Assembly: GCA_039707655.1 (NCBI GenBank)
Contig: CM077672.1
Coordinates: 193,668,037 to 193,732,036, forward strand
DNA length: 64,000 bases
Direction of reading: 5' to 3'
DNA from: Elymus sibiricus
Lineage: Eukaryota > Streptophyta > Magnoliopsida > Poales > Poaceae
Made by a program: the position numbers and the translations under genes. Every line of letters starts with the position of its first letter. Positions within the stretch are counted from its first letter, which is position 1. Shown piece by piece: positions 1-10,608 of this stretch. Below the pieces are notes generated by a model, which did no database searches, was not told the origin of the DNA, and was given only the letters and a program-made list of their open reading frames with translations.

Positions 1-3000
1 TCAACAACAAACAAGGTATATATGATATACATGTTATTGATGTGTACCTTACCAACTCTCGTTGTAGTGCCTGGGTATTTGATACCAGTGCGGTTTCTCA
101 TATTTGCAACTCAAAACAGGAACTGCGGAATAGACGGAGGCTGGCAAAGGACGAAGTGACGATGCGCGTGGGAAATGGTTCCAAGGTTGATGTGATCGCC
201 GTCGGCACGCTCGCTCTTCGATTACCATCGGGATTAGTGATGAACCTGAATAATTGTTATTTAGTGCCTGCGTTAAGCATGAACATTATATCTGGATCTT
301 GTTTATTGCGAGACGGTTACTCATTTAAATCAGAGAATAATGGTTGTTCTATTTATATGAGTAATATCTTTTATGGTCATGCACCCAATGTAAGGGATTT
401 ATTCTTATTGAATCTCGATAGTAATGATACACATGTTCATAACATTGATGCCAAAAGATGTAGGATTGATAATGATAATACCACTTTCTTGTGGCACTGC
501 CGTTTAGGTCATATTGGCGTAAAACGCATGAGGAAGCTCCATGCTGATGGACTTTTGGAGTCACTTGATTTTGAATCACTTGACACATGTGAGCCATGCC
601 TCATGGGCAAGATGACTAAAACGCCGTTCTCTGGAACAATGGAACGGGCAAGTGATTTATTGGAAATCATACATACTGATGTGTGCGGTCCGATGAGTAT
701 TGAGGCGCGCGATGGTTATCGTTACTTTCTCACCTTCACTGATGACTTAAGTAGATATGGGTATATTTACTTAATGAAACAGAAGTCTGAAACATTTGAA
801 AAGTTCAAACAATTTTAGAGTGAAGTTGAGAATCATCGTAACAAGAAGATTAAATTCCTACGATCTGATCGAGGAGGAGAATATCTGAGTTATGATTTTG
901 GCAGTCACTTAAGACAATATGGAATTGTTTCACAACTAACACCGCCTGGAACACCACAGCGTAATGGTGTGTCCGAACGTCGTAATCGAACCTTATTGGA
1001 TATGGTGCGATCTATGATGTCTCTTGCCGATTTGCCACTATCGTTTTGGGGTTATGCATTAGAGACAGCTGCATTCACTTTAAATAGGGCACCATCGAAA
1101 TCCGTTGAGACGACGCCATATGAACTTTGGTTTGGCAAGAAGCCAAAGCTGTCGTTTCTTAAAGTTTGGGGATGTGATGCTTATGTCAAAAAGCTTCAGC
1201 CTGAAAAGCTGGAACCCAAAGCGGAGAAATGCATCTTCATAGGATACCCAAAAGAGACAGTTGGGTATACCTTCTACCTCAGATCCGAAGGCAAAGTGTT
1301 TGTCGCTAAAAACGGAACATTTCTTGAGAAAGAGTTTCTCTCGAAAGAATTGAGTGGGAGGAAGATAGAACTTGATGAGGTTGTTGAACCTTTACTTCAA
1401 CCTGAGAGTAGCACAGTACAGAAAGATGTTTCTGTAGAGCCTACATCAGTTGAAGAGGAAGTTAATGATGATGATCATGAAGCTTTGGATCAAGTTGCTA
1501 TCGAACCTCGTAGGTCGACAAGGACGCGTACTGCTCCTGAGTGGTACGGCAACCCTGTCTTAGAGGTCATGTTTTTAGACAACGATGAACCTACGAGTTA
1601 TGGAGAAGCGATGATGGGCCCGGATTCCGAGAAGTGGTTAGAGGCCATGAAATCCGAGATGGGATCCATGTATGAAAACAAAGTATGGACTTTGGAAGTA
1701 TTACCTGAAGGGCGTAAAGCCATTCGGAATAAATGGATCTTTAAGAGGAAGACGGACGCGGACGGTAATGTCACCGTCTATAAAGCTCGACTTGTGGCAA
1801 AGGGTTTTTCACAAGTTCAAGGAGTTGACTACGATGAAACCTTCTCACCCGTAGCGATGCTTAAGTCCGTCAGAATCATGTTAGCAATAGCTGCCTTTTT
1901 CGATTATGAAATTTGGCAGATGGATGTCAAAACAGCATTCCTTAATGGTTTCCTTAAGGAAGAGTTGTATATGATGCAACCAGAAGGTTTGTCGATCCAG
2001 AGAATGCTGACAAAGTTTGCAAACTCCAGCGATCCATTTATGGACTGGTGCAAGCATCTCGGAGTTGGAATCTTCGCTTTGATGAGGTGATCAAAGCGTT
2101 CGAGTTTATACAAGTTTACGGAGAAGCTTGTATTTACAAGAAAGTGAGTGGGAGCTCTATAGCGTTTCTAATATTATATGTGGATGACATATTACTGATT
2201 GGAAACAATATAGAAATGTTGGAAAGCGTGAAGGAATATTTGAACAAGAGTTTTTCAATGAAGGACCTAGGAGAAGCTGCTTTCATATTAGGCATCAAGA
2301 TCTATAGAGATAGATCGAGACGCTTAATAGGACTTTCACAAAGCACATACCTTGACAAAGTTTTGAAGAAGTTCAAAATGGATCAGTCCAAGAAGGGGTT
2401 CTTGCCTGTATTGCAAGGTGTGAAGTTGAGTAAGACTCAATGCCCAGTGACTGCAGAAGATAGAGAAAAGATGAGTGTCGTCCCCTATGCCTCAGCCATA
2501 GGCTCTATCATGTATGCAATGCTGTGCCCAAGACCCGATGTCAGCCTTGCCATAACTATGGTCGGAAGGTTTCAAAGTGATCCAGGAGTGGAACACTGGA
2601 CGGCGGTCAAGAATATCCTGAAGTACCTGAAAAGGACTAAGGACATGTTTCTCGCTTATGGAGGTGATCAAGAGCTCGTCATAAAGGGTTACGTCGATGC
2701 AAGCTTTGACACTGATCCGGATGACTCTAAGTCGCAAACCGGATACATATTTATTCTTAATGGGGGTGCGGTTAGCTGGTGCAGTTCCAAGCAAAGTGTG
2801 GTAGCTGATTCTACATGCGAAGCGGAGTACATCGCTGCCTCAGAGGCGGCGAAGGAAGGTGTCTGGATGAAGGAGTTCATGACAGATCTTGGAGTAGTGC
2901 CTAGTGCGCTTAACCCAATGACTCTGTTTTGTGATAACACTGGTGCCATTGCTCTAGCCAAGGAACCAAGATTTCACAAGAGGACCAGACACATAAAGCG

Positions 3001-3160
3001 ACGTTTCAATTCCATCCGCGATTACATCAAGGAGGAGGACATAAATATTTGCAAAGTACACACGGATCTGAATGTTGCAGATCCGATGACTAAACCTCTT
3101 CCAAGGGCTAAACATGAACAACACCAGAACTGCATGGGTGTTCGATTCATTACAATGTAA
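1..3160 (+). pseudogene. copia pol polyprotein remnant (protease, integrase, RT, RNase H)
   Basis: This is the polyprotein of a copia retrotransposon, which in an intact element matures Gag, integrates cDNA and reverse-transcribes RNA. A protease-like D-T-S motif sits near 81-89. The zinc-binding HHCC region of integrase spans about 490-600, with H in LWHCRLGH and the CEPC pair. Its catalytic acidic residues fall at codons 678 (D), 866 (D) and 975 (E). The reverse transcriptase YVDD motif is at 2177-2188. RNase H motifs include GYVDAS near 2692, CEAEY near 2818 and CDNTGA near 2930. Two breaks are visible: an in-frame TAG at 816-818 inside the integrase core, and a frame change near 1985-1995 at the start of the reverse transcriptase, after which homology continues in another frame to the stop at 3158-3160. 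The upstream part is outside the window. Confidence 0.92.
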
Positions 3161-4355
3161 ATCACATAGTGATGTGAACTAGATTATTGACTCTAGTGCA
3201 AGTGGGAGACTGTTGGAAATATGCCCTAGAGGCAATAATAAATTGGTTATTATTATATTTCCTTGTTCATGATAATCGTTTATTATCCATGCTATAATTG
3301 TATTGATTGGAAACTCAAATACATGTGTGGGTACATAGACAACACTGTGTCCCTAGTAAGCCTCTAGTTGACTAGCTCGTTGATCAAAAGATGGTGAAGG
3401 TTTCCTAGCCATGGACATGAGATGTCATTTGATAACGGGATCACATCATTAGGAGAATGATGTGATGGACAAGACCCAAACTACGAACGTAGCATATGAT
3501 CGTGTCAGTTTATTGCTATTGTTTTCTGCATGTCAAGTATCTGTTCCTTTGACCATGAGATCATGCAACTCACTGACACCGGAGGAATACCTTGTGGGTA
3601 TCAAACGTCGCAACGTAACTGGGCGACTATAAAGGTGCTCTACAGGTATCTCCGAGGGTGTCTGTTGAGTTGGCATGGATCAAGACTGGGATTTGTTACT
3701 CCGTGTGACGGAGAGGTGTCTCAGGGCCCACTCGGTAATACAACATCACAATGAGCCTTGCAAGCAATGTGACTAAAGTGTTAGCCACGAGATCTTGTAT
3801 TACGGAACGAGTAAAGAGACTTGCCAGTAACGAGATTGAACTAGGTATAGAAATACCGACGATCGAATCTCGGGCAAGTAACATACCGAAGAACAAAGGG
3901 AACAACATACGGGATTAACTGAATCCTTGACATAGAGGTTCGACCGATATAGATCTTCATAGAATATGTAGGAGCCAATATGGGCATCCAAGTCCCGCTA
4001 TTGGTTATTGACCGTAGAGGTGTCTCGGTCAAGTCTACATAGTTGTCAAACCCGCAGGGTCTACACACTTAACGTTTGGTGACGATTAGTATGAGTTATT
4101 GTGTTGGTCACCGAAGGTTGTTCGGAGTCCCGGATAAGATCCCGGACATGACGAGGATCTCCGGAATAGTCCGGAGGTAAAGATTGATATATGTGATAAT
4201 GGTGTGTTGATCTTCGGAAGGGTTCCGGAATTCACCGGAAGGAGTTCCGGATGTTTACCGAAGTGTTCGGGTGCAGCAACACTTTATATGAACCAAAGGG
4301 GGTAAAGCCCACGAGGTATTGGAAAGTGCAAAAGGAAGTTTTGCTGCTGCCTTAA

Positions 4356-4498
4356 GCGGTACTACCGCTGGTAAGGCAGTACTACCGCGTAAGCGGTACT
4401 ACCGCTTGTGTGAAGCGGTACTACCGCATAAGCGGTACTACCGCTTGTGTGAAGCGGTACTACCGCTTAAGCGGTACTACCGCTTGTACGCGGTACTG
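4356..4498 (+). repeat. Array of GCGGTACTACCGC inverted repeats in the LTR
   Basis: Six perfect copies of GCGGTACTACCGC start at 4356, 4393, 4415, 4432, 4454 and 4471, with degenerate copies near 4375 and 4490. Each copy is an inverted repeat with a one-base centre, so each could form a short hairpin or bind a dimeric protein. The array lies about 110-250 bp upstream of the TATA box, where LTR enhancers normally sit; a regulatory role is inference. Confidence 0.85.
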
Positions 4499-4604
4499 CA
4501 GGGATCCGAGTTGGACTCTTTCCCTGCGGGCCAAACCGACCTTGTGCGGGCAAAACCGACCTGGAGGAGGCTTTTACTCCAAGTTTAGACCCCAAGGCTC
4601 AACA

Positions 4605-4612
4605 TATAAATA
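4605..4612 (+). promoter_or_regulatory. TATA box of the copia LTR promoter
   Basis: TATAAATA in the context acaTATAAATAgagg. Its place about 460 bp before the LTR end and downstream of the repeat array fits a U3 promoter. Confidence 0.7.
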
Positions 4613-5069
4613 GAGGGGCAGGGCTAGCACACGGGACACATCAAGATTTCCCCAAGCCGTGTGCAGCAACCCTAACCCTCTAGTTCTCTCGTCATAATCT
4701 CCGTAGTGCTTGGCGAAGCCCTGCAGAGATTGTTCCTCACCACCATCACCACGCCGTCGTGCTGCCAGAACTCATCTACTACTTCACTATCGCTCGCTGG
4801 ATCGAGGAGGTGAAGGCGTCATCAAGCCGTACGTGTGTTGAACGCGGAGGTGCCATTCGTTCGGCACTAGTTCGTGATCGGATCGAGGGACGACTTGCGA
4901 TTTGGATCGCGGAGACATTCGACTACATCAACCGCGTTTCTTAACGCTTCCGCTTTGCGATCTACAAGGGTATGTAGATTCACTCTCCCTCTCGTAGATG
5001 CTCATCACCATGGATAGATCTTGTGTGTGCGTAGGAAATTTTTTGTTTCCCATGCAACGTTCCCCAACA

Positions 5070-5470
5070 TAGGAAGCCTTGGAGGGCGGCCACACCTGGG
5101 GGAGGCCGGATCCGGTGTTTTTCTGGCGACGGTGCGGGATCCTGGTGGCACGTGGTGGGGCGGGGCGGCACTAGGTGTGGGCGGCGGCGTAGGTAGAAGG
5201 TGACCGGGAAGGGGAGGGGAAGCTCAAGGCGGTGGCGGAGGAAGCCCGCGGGGGCGGCGCTGGTGGCTTGCGCGCCGGCCGAAAGGAGAGTAGGTGGAGG
5301 CTGGTAGTTGGGCGCAGCCAGGGAAGAAGGTGGGTAGGGGTGGGTGGAGGGTAGACAAAGAAGGTGGGGTGGGGCCTGGTTTTGTTGTTGTTTGGTCTGT
5401 AGTCGTTGTGAGGTTTTCGGGGGTGTTAGCAGAATAAGAAAATTGATGTTAGAATAAGGTCTTAAGGGGT
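5070..5470. mobile_element. G-rich terminal part of a DNA element, oriented opposite to its right neighbour
   Basis: There is no gene here. The sequence is G-rich on the plus strand and ends at a (TA)n tract. Read on the minus strand from 5470 it carries AAGACCTTATTCT and then CTTATTCTGCTAACACC, matching the motifs that begin the element starting at 5481. I infer it is the end of a related element, with the copia element inserted in or beside it at 5069/5070. Confidence 0.5.
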
Positions 5471-5480
5471 ATATATATAT
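5471..5480. repeat. (TA)n tract between two element ends
   Basis: A short TA microsatellite, preceded by ggggt and followed by agggtggg. A second TA tract (8416-8427) lies at the far side of the right-hand element. It is the presumed target or target duplication of the flanking elements. Confidence 0.6.
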
Positions 5481-6169
5481 AGGGTGGGTCTATTCTACCA
5501 ACCCCCTGAAGACCTTATTCTACCAACTCTAAGCCTTATTCCGCCAACACCTCTTCCTCTCGCACACAGCTACCGAACCGCGTCAAAAACTCAAAACACG
5601 GAGAAAAGAACCCACCCCACCCCCACCACCTTCTTCCTCCCGCACCACATCCCACCCCCTCCACCTTCTTCCCCGTTGACCCACTCCCCCCGCGGTGCCC
5701 AATTTCATCCCCCTCCCCCGCGCAGAACCACCTCCAACCTCCATCCACTCCCCACCTCCCCCGTCGCCCTACCTTCCTCCTACCCAGCTGTGCGCCACCG
5801 CGCCTACCGCCTTCCTCCCCCACCTACCTCCCATGACCGGCGTGCCCCCAAATGCCTCCAACCGTCGGCGCGCCCCCACCTACCTCCCACAGCTGGCGCA
5901 CCCCGCGGCCATGGCAGGATCTGGCCGCCACCGGTCCCCGGTGATGCCTCCACCACCGGATCCGCCTACCTCCACGCGCCGCCCAACACCCTCTTCCCCC
6001 GAGTCCCCACTCCGTCGCGCGCCGGCGCCCCAACCAGCCGCACCCCTCCACTGCGCGCCTCCGCACCGCCCAGGCTACGGATCGGGCCCCGCCGCGCAGC
6101 CCAGGTGACGGATCCGGCCGCCGTCGGTCCACAGCGCCGTCTCGGCGACTGCCTCAACCGCTCTGCCCC

Positions 6170-7560
6170 CGTGTGCAGTTCGCCGGCGGGCAGAGGCCAC
6201 CGCGCGTACTTCTCCTGCGGGAAGTGCGGCAGGGCCGCCCGTGCAGTTCAGTAGCCCCACACTGTAGTTGGCCATGCTGCCATTTGCAATTCGCTGGAGG
6301 GACAGAGGAGGTGCTCTCGTCACGGGGAGTTGACGTCGCGACCTTGCAGTCCACAGCACGCCGCGCTACAATCCCACATCTGATGACCACCGCAACGAGG
6401 TTACGGTGCACGCCTCCATGCAGTCCTCGCCTCCCTGTCTTCTGTACTGCACGGCGACAGCCAGATGTGGTCGCCGGATCAAGGTGAGGTCGCCACCCCG
6501 CGTCCCTCCTCTGTTGGCGTCAGGGCAAGCATGCTGCAGAATCGGTGGCGATGGCTGGATGCAGTTCGCCCCACCTGCAGCTCTCCCCTCCACTCCACAC
6601 AGTTCGCTGACGGCGGGGGACGAGTGGACTGCACCCGATCCAAAATGCACTGCAACACCCGGACGACTGCACCGCATGAAGATCCTGGGCGAACTGCTCT
6701 CCTGGGTGTCCTCTGGAAGCAGCTAGTAGCCAGGCCCCTTTGAATGAATTATGCTACCTTTGTCCCACCTCATGTTTCTGTTCAAGGACGATCTTGCCCT
6801 TGCTGTTGTTGATTGGTATTGGTGATCTGCACGGTGTTTTGCAGCGATGAACGGCGTGGATGCTTGTCGGCGGTTGCCTTGCAGTTTGCTTGCAGTCCCA
6901 TGGGCACCACGGGTGCAGTGCTGTGGGGGTGGACATGTAGTGCGCCGGCGGCCCGCTTGCGTTTCACAGAAAATTGCGGATTTATTTTTTTAAAGCCCTC
7001 CTGTCATTGTAGGAGCATTGCAGACTTGCAGTTCGTTCACCCCGTCTTGTAGAAAAAAGCAGTACCTTTTTTGAAGTGCGGTTCACTTGTTTCGTCGCTG
7101 AAGTGATCGTAGCTTTCCCAGCAGAAAAAATAATGCCGTTCACTCTGATAGCGTTTGCAGTTCCTTTTTCGATAGTGTTGTGGTTCACTTGCCCTCGTCT
7201 TTGCGGTCCACTTTCGCTCATAAAAAGAGTTAGAAAAAAGGAACTCATGCGGTTCACTTTCAGTAGTGTTGCGGTTCACTCTCGTTATAGTTGCGGTTCA
7301 CTTTGGATAGTGTCGTGGTGCACTTACTCCAAATGTGAAGTGCAGAAAAAATGTAACAGAGACGACAAAAAAAAGAATGCGGTTCACTTGTCGATAGTGT
7401 TCGGTTTACTTACGCCCAACGTGAAGCGCAGTCCACTTCCTCATCTAGGAAAATTACGTCCGACAAAAAAAAAATATGCAGTTCACTTGCACGTATGAAG
7501 CAGTGCGGTTTTCAGTCCGAAGTAGTGCGGTTTTCTGTCCGATGCGGTTCACTCGTCGAT
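6170..7560. repeat. Region of interspersed GCAGTTCACT-like decamers
   Basis: The motif (T)GC(A/G)GTTCACT and one- or two-base variants recur more than fifteen times at irregular spacing. Densest is 7070-7560, where GCGGTTCACT alone occurs several times. The pattern resembles the subterminal binding-site repeats of DNA transposons. The short ORFs across it have no recognisable product. Confidence 0.5.
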
Positions 7561-7604
7561 TTTTGTGTCGCGAAAAACAGAGTGTCCGCGTTTCGGTAAA
7601 ATCA

Positions 7605-8264
7605 AAACTGCTCTTAAACCGTAAAGAATTAGAGAGAGTGTTCTACATGAAAAAGTTGTGTCTCATCGATATCTTTCCAACGGCATAGCATTTGAATCAT
7701 TCCGACCAGCGTTTTGTAGAAATTCACGAAAATACGGCCGCTGCCACCCGTCGTCTGCCGCACCATTTTCAAAATTAATTTAAAACCGTAAGGAATCTCA
7801 AAAACATTTCTACATATGAAAGTTGCGCCTCATCCGTAGCTTTCCAACGGCATATCACATGCCTCATTTCGACAAACGGTTAAAAAACTGGAGCGAAAAC
7901 AGTACCGAAAAATTGCAAAAATTTGAAAAAATAGAGTTCGGCGATTTAGTAAATTTGAAACTGCTCTTAAACCGTAAGGAATTAGAGAAAGTAATATATA
8001 TGAAAAAATTACGCCTCGACGATATATTTCCAACGACATATCATTTGCTTCATTCCGACAAGCGGTTTGCGAAAAAACGCGAAAATATGCTCGCTGCCAC
8101 TCGTCGGGCGCCCACCGTTTTCGAAACTGCTCTTAAACCGCGAGGAATCTGCAAACAATTTGAACATGGTGAATTTGCACCTAATCCATAGCTTTCCAAC
8201 GGCGTATTACACGCCTCGTTCCGACAAACGGTTAAAAAACTGAATCAAAAACAGTACCGAAAAG
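7605..8264. repeat. Dimeric tandem repeat, 353 bp period
   Basis: Two related subunits alternate as A-B-A-B. A starts at 7605 and 7958 (AAACTGCTCTTAAACCG). B starts near 7767 and 8122, ending with CGGTTAAAAAACTG and CAGTACCGAAAA. All subunits share TTTCCAACG-type and TTCCGACAA-type cores, so A and B are themselves ancient duplicates. Confidence 0.8.
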
Positions 8265-8381
8265 CACCGCGTGCAGTTTTTTCGACGAGAAGTTCACTAG
8301 TCTATGTATTGCAGTACTCTTGCTTCAGAAAGTGCAATGCCCTCGCGTTGAGCGCGCAGTTCGGAAGTGTGGTCAGAATAA

Positions 8382-8407
8382 CTATTCTGCCAATATTGGC
8401 AGAATAG
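8382..8407. repeat. Perfect 26 bp palindrome near the element's right end
   Basis: The two 13-base halves, beginning CTATTCTGCC, are exact reverse complements with no spacer. The palindrome ends seven bases before the inferred element boundary. It could extrude as a cruciform or act as a terminal hairpin. Confidence 0.85.
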
Positions 8408-8430
8408 ACGGGCTGTATATATATATAATT

Positions 8431-9085
8431 ACCATGTCCATATAGGTACAACGATGCCTAATTACATTGAGAAAAAAAATAAAAGGGTGAAATAACCGAC
8501 CTTGGACACCCATGCAATTTGTGTTTTTGAGATAATGTGTTGATCAAATTAATTCATAAGGTGGACCAGGAGGCTTCAGAAAAGCCTTCCGGACTAACAA
8601 CACACAAAAATAACGAGCCACAACTATCAAGACACACCCAGTTCGCCAACTCAGCAGCTGGCAAAAATGGCGCGTGAAGGAATACAACAAGTTGTTCTTT
8701 AAACAAAGAGACTATATACAATAGTTGAATCATCAATGATGGGCCGGCAAAAGGGCATAGTCAGAGATAACACTGGATAGTCTAGTATTTTAGCGGGAGA
8801 GTTATCATGCACCGACAACAAAAGTGGAGGTCAGTGAAGGTACTAACACCACTGACCGGCCATACTGGTCCCACAGGTCAGTAAATAGAAGTCGGTCATT
8901 GATAACATAACATGGTTGACGCCTGGACTCACCACTGACCGCGACCATAGAGAGCGGTCTATGATAAATATCAGTCATGGCTTAACTGACATTATCACTG
9001 ATGAGTTTATGTTGGTCCATCTGTGATGACCCACATCAGTGACGCGTGGCCACAGAGGCGGGTCGGTGATTAGGGGTCACTAGTG
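8431..9085 (-). mobile_element. CACTA transposon end
   Basis: Read on the minus strand, the sequence starting at 9085 is CACTAGTGACCCCTAATC, a CACTA-type terminus. It is followed inward to about 8760 by repeated motifs in both orientations: CACTGACC, GGTCAGTG, ATCAGTGA and GGTCGGTG. These are typical of CACTA subterminal regions. The three bases outside are ttc. From 8431 to about 8760 nothing recognisable is seen, and the other end of this element was not found. Confidence 0.6.
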
Positions 9086-9497
9086 TTCGGATCTGTTGTA
9101 CTGACTATCAGATAAAATCTAGCAACATTCCTCTCAAATCTCGACAATTTTGATCACTCATTTTTCATTTGATAACATTTGGCGGCCTCTTTTTCCCAGC
9201 GAAAAAATAGACACCTTTGGCCCGTATGGATGCATCATGTTGATACCTACAACTTCGGTTAAATTTTTAGGGCAGTTTTGATGGTGTCCTACATAGGGGG
9301 GTCCTAACCACATCGGCTCCCCAGCATGGGTTGGGCGGACGACCCCCAAACAACCAACCAGTGGGCCACATTCGTTAGGCCCCATGAAGTATCCAAGATG
9401 GAATCTTCTGAAGACTTGGCGCACATTTCAAGGTACAATGTGTTCCTCGGCATGTTTATCCCCAGATGTCACTGACCTAGCTATAACCCTAGGTACT
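9086..9497. other. Unassigned sequence between a CACTA end and a gypsy LTR
   Basis: No gene, promoter or repeat unit is recognised. The longest ORF (88 codons, minus strand) has no familiar motif. Confidence 0.4.
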
Positions 9498-9966
9498 TGA
9501 TAGGGTTAAATCCGGCGAATCTCGGGTAGGGGGTCCGGAGCTGGTGATCTTGGCTGAATGGTAACAGGACGAACAAGAGACACGATGTTTACCCAGGTTC
9601 GGGCCCTCTCGAAGAGGTAAAACCCTACGTCCTGCTTCTGTTGTATTGATTATGATGGAGTACAAAGTACATGATGATCTACCTCGAGATCGTTGTGAAT
9701 GTATCTAACTTAACCTTATGGACTAAACCCCTTGGCTTATATAGGGACCAGGGGTACCTAGGGTTACATGTAGGTTGGTTACATATAGAGATAAACATGC
9801 CGATGATTTGAATATACCTTGAAGTGTACGCCAAGTCTTCGAAGGATTCCATCTTGAGCATGCCGGGGGTCATGATAAACATGGCCCATTCTTCGGTTAT
9901 CTGGGGGGGCCTCGGCCCGACCCATGACTGGCAGGCCAATGTTGCTAGCATCCCCTACTCCAGGAC
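9498..9966 (-). repeat. LTR of the reverse Fatima-like element
   Basis: 469 bp. On the minus strand it begins TGTCCTGGAGTAGGGG and ends CCTATCA. It contains the family segment with CCCGAACCTGGGTAAAC and a TATATAAG-type TATA box (minus strand, about 9740). It is clearly diverged from the LTRs at 12603 and 31123. Confidence 0.75.
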
Positions 9967-10471
9967 ATCGTCAGTAGCCCCTGAACTGGTCTTGAACCCA
10001 AGGATATAGATTCCTCGGAGTTGTGGCTTCTTCGGTCTTCGGCTTCGTAGGCGAGTTCAACAAATTTGATGCTTTTACGCCGATTTCATATCCGAGGACA
10101 CCTCTGGATATGAAGTTCTTGCAATTTGGTTCGCTTATCATTTTTGGCATCTTCCTCTACTGCAACCATGTTTTAATCCGAGAAGTGATATACTTTGGAT
10201 ATCCGAGGAGATTCAACCAGGTGCGCTCCAGCATGTTTTTATTCTTATCGGACCCGAAGACCCTATCCATGCCTTGGTAGCTTAACGGCAAAGTTTGTAG
10301 TGCTGGCACTGTGGGTCGACTGGGTCATGTTCTGACAACTTTGACCAAAAACCGAACCGCCACCACATACTGAAGAACCGAAAGGTCCCATTAGTGGTCA
10401 TAATGCACGTCGTGTTGGGAAACGGTGAACTTACCGCACGGCATCGTGCCCCTTGGTATTTTTTTATTGGC

Positions 10472-10479
10472 TTATAAAG
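10472..10479 (+). promoter_or_regulatory. TATA box upstream of the accessory ORF
   Basis: TTATAAAG in the context GGCTTATAAAGGG, about 130 bp before the ATG at 10609. The same GGCTTATAA(G/A) occurs about 125 bp before the homologous ATG at 30533 (minus strand) in the second Fatima-like copy, which supports a conserved promoter. Confidence 0.55.
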
Positions 10480-10608
10480 GGAGGTGGATGAATCCAATCC
10501 ATTCCATGCTTTCCCCATTGCGTCCAGTGCCAAATCTCCCAAGCTCAAGCGCCTAGAGGACAGAGCAAAACCCCGCCTTTCATCCTCACCGCACTTCCTT
10601 ACACTACA

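Larger units (their letters stand above)
1..5069 (+). mobile_element. Ty1/copia LTR retrotransposon, BARE/WIS/Angela type, 3' part
   Basis: The window opens inside the pol region of a copia element. Domains run in copia order on the plus strand: aspartic protease, integrase, reverse transcriptase, RNase H, then a purine-rich tract (about 3199-3210) directly before an LTR at 3211-5069. The LTR begins TGTTGGAAATATGCCCTAGA and ends CCCCAACA, as I remember for the BARE/WIS/Angela group. The 5' LTR and gag lie outside the window, so the target duplication cannot be tested; the five bases after the LTR are tagga. The reading frame is damaged, so this copy is not expected to make its own proteins. 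Confidence 0.93.
3211..5069 (+). repeat. 3' LTR of the copia element
   Basis: An 1859 bp LTR with TG...CA ends, directly after the purine-rich tract. It contains an array of short inverted repeats (4356-4498), a TATA box (4605-4612) and GC-balanced leader sequence after it. The short ORFs inside are not conserved proteins and are ignored. Confidence 0.9.
5481..8414. mobile_element. (TA)n-flanked DNA transposon-like element, about 2.9 kb
   Basis: Both ends carry TCTATTCT(A/G)CCAA in inverted orientation: at the left as GGGTCTATTCTACCAAC and at the right as GTCTATTCTGCCAAT on the minus strand. Each lies about ten bases from a TA tract. Near the left end the motif TTATTC(T/C)(A/G)CCAAC is repeated at about 21-25 bp steps. 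Next to the right end is a perfect 26 bp palindrome. The interior is a proline-coding-like GC-rich segment, then a region of short GCAGTTCACT-type repeats, then a dimeric tandem repeat. No transposase is visible. It could be a non-autonomous Mutator-like element with a TA-rich duplication, or a Micron/Helitron2-like element that targets (TA)n. I cannot decide between these. Confidence 0.5.

Noticed and set aside
816..818. Programmed recoding at the copia TAG
   Set aside because: It interrupts the integrase catalytic core, and a frameshift follows elsewhere; mutation is the simpler reading.
4356..4498. CRISPR-like array of short palindromic repeats
   Set aside because: Spacers are only a few bases long and of unequal length, and it sits in a retrotransposon LTR of a plant.
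4664..4680. Plant telomere-like repeat (AACCCTAACCCTC)
   Set aside because: Only about two units, inside the LTR leader; chance or composition.
5484..6254. Long plus-strand ORF (256 codons), proline-rich
   Set aside because: GC-rich composition gives open frames on both strands. There is no domain, and it lies inside a transposon-like element.
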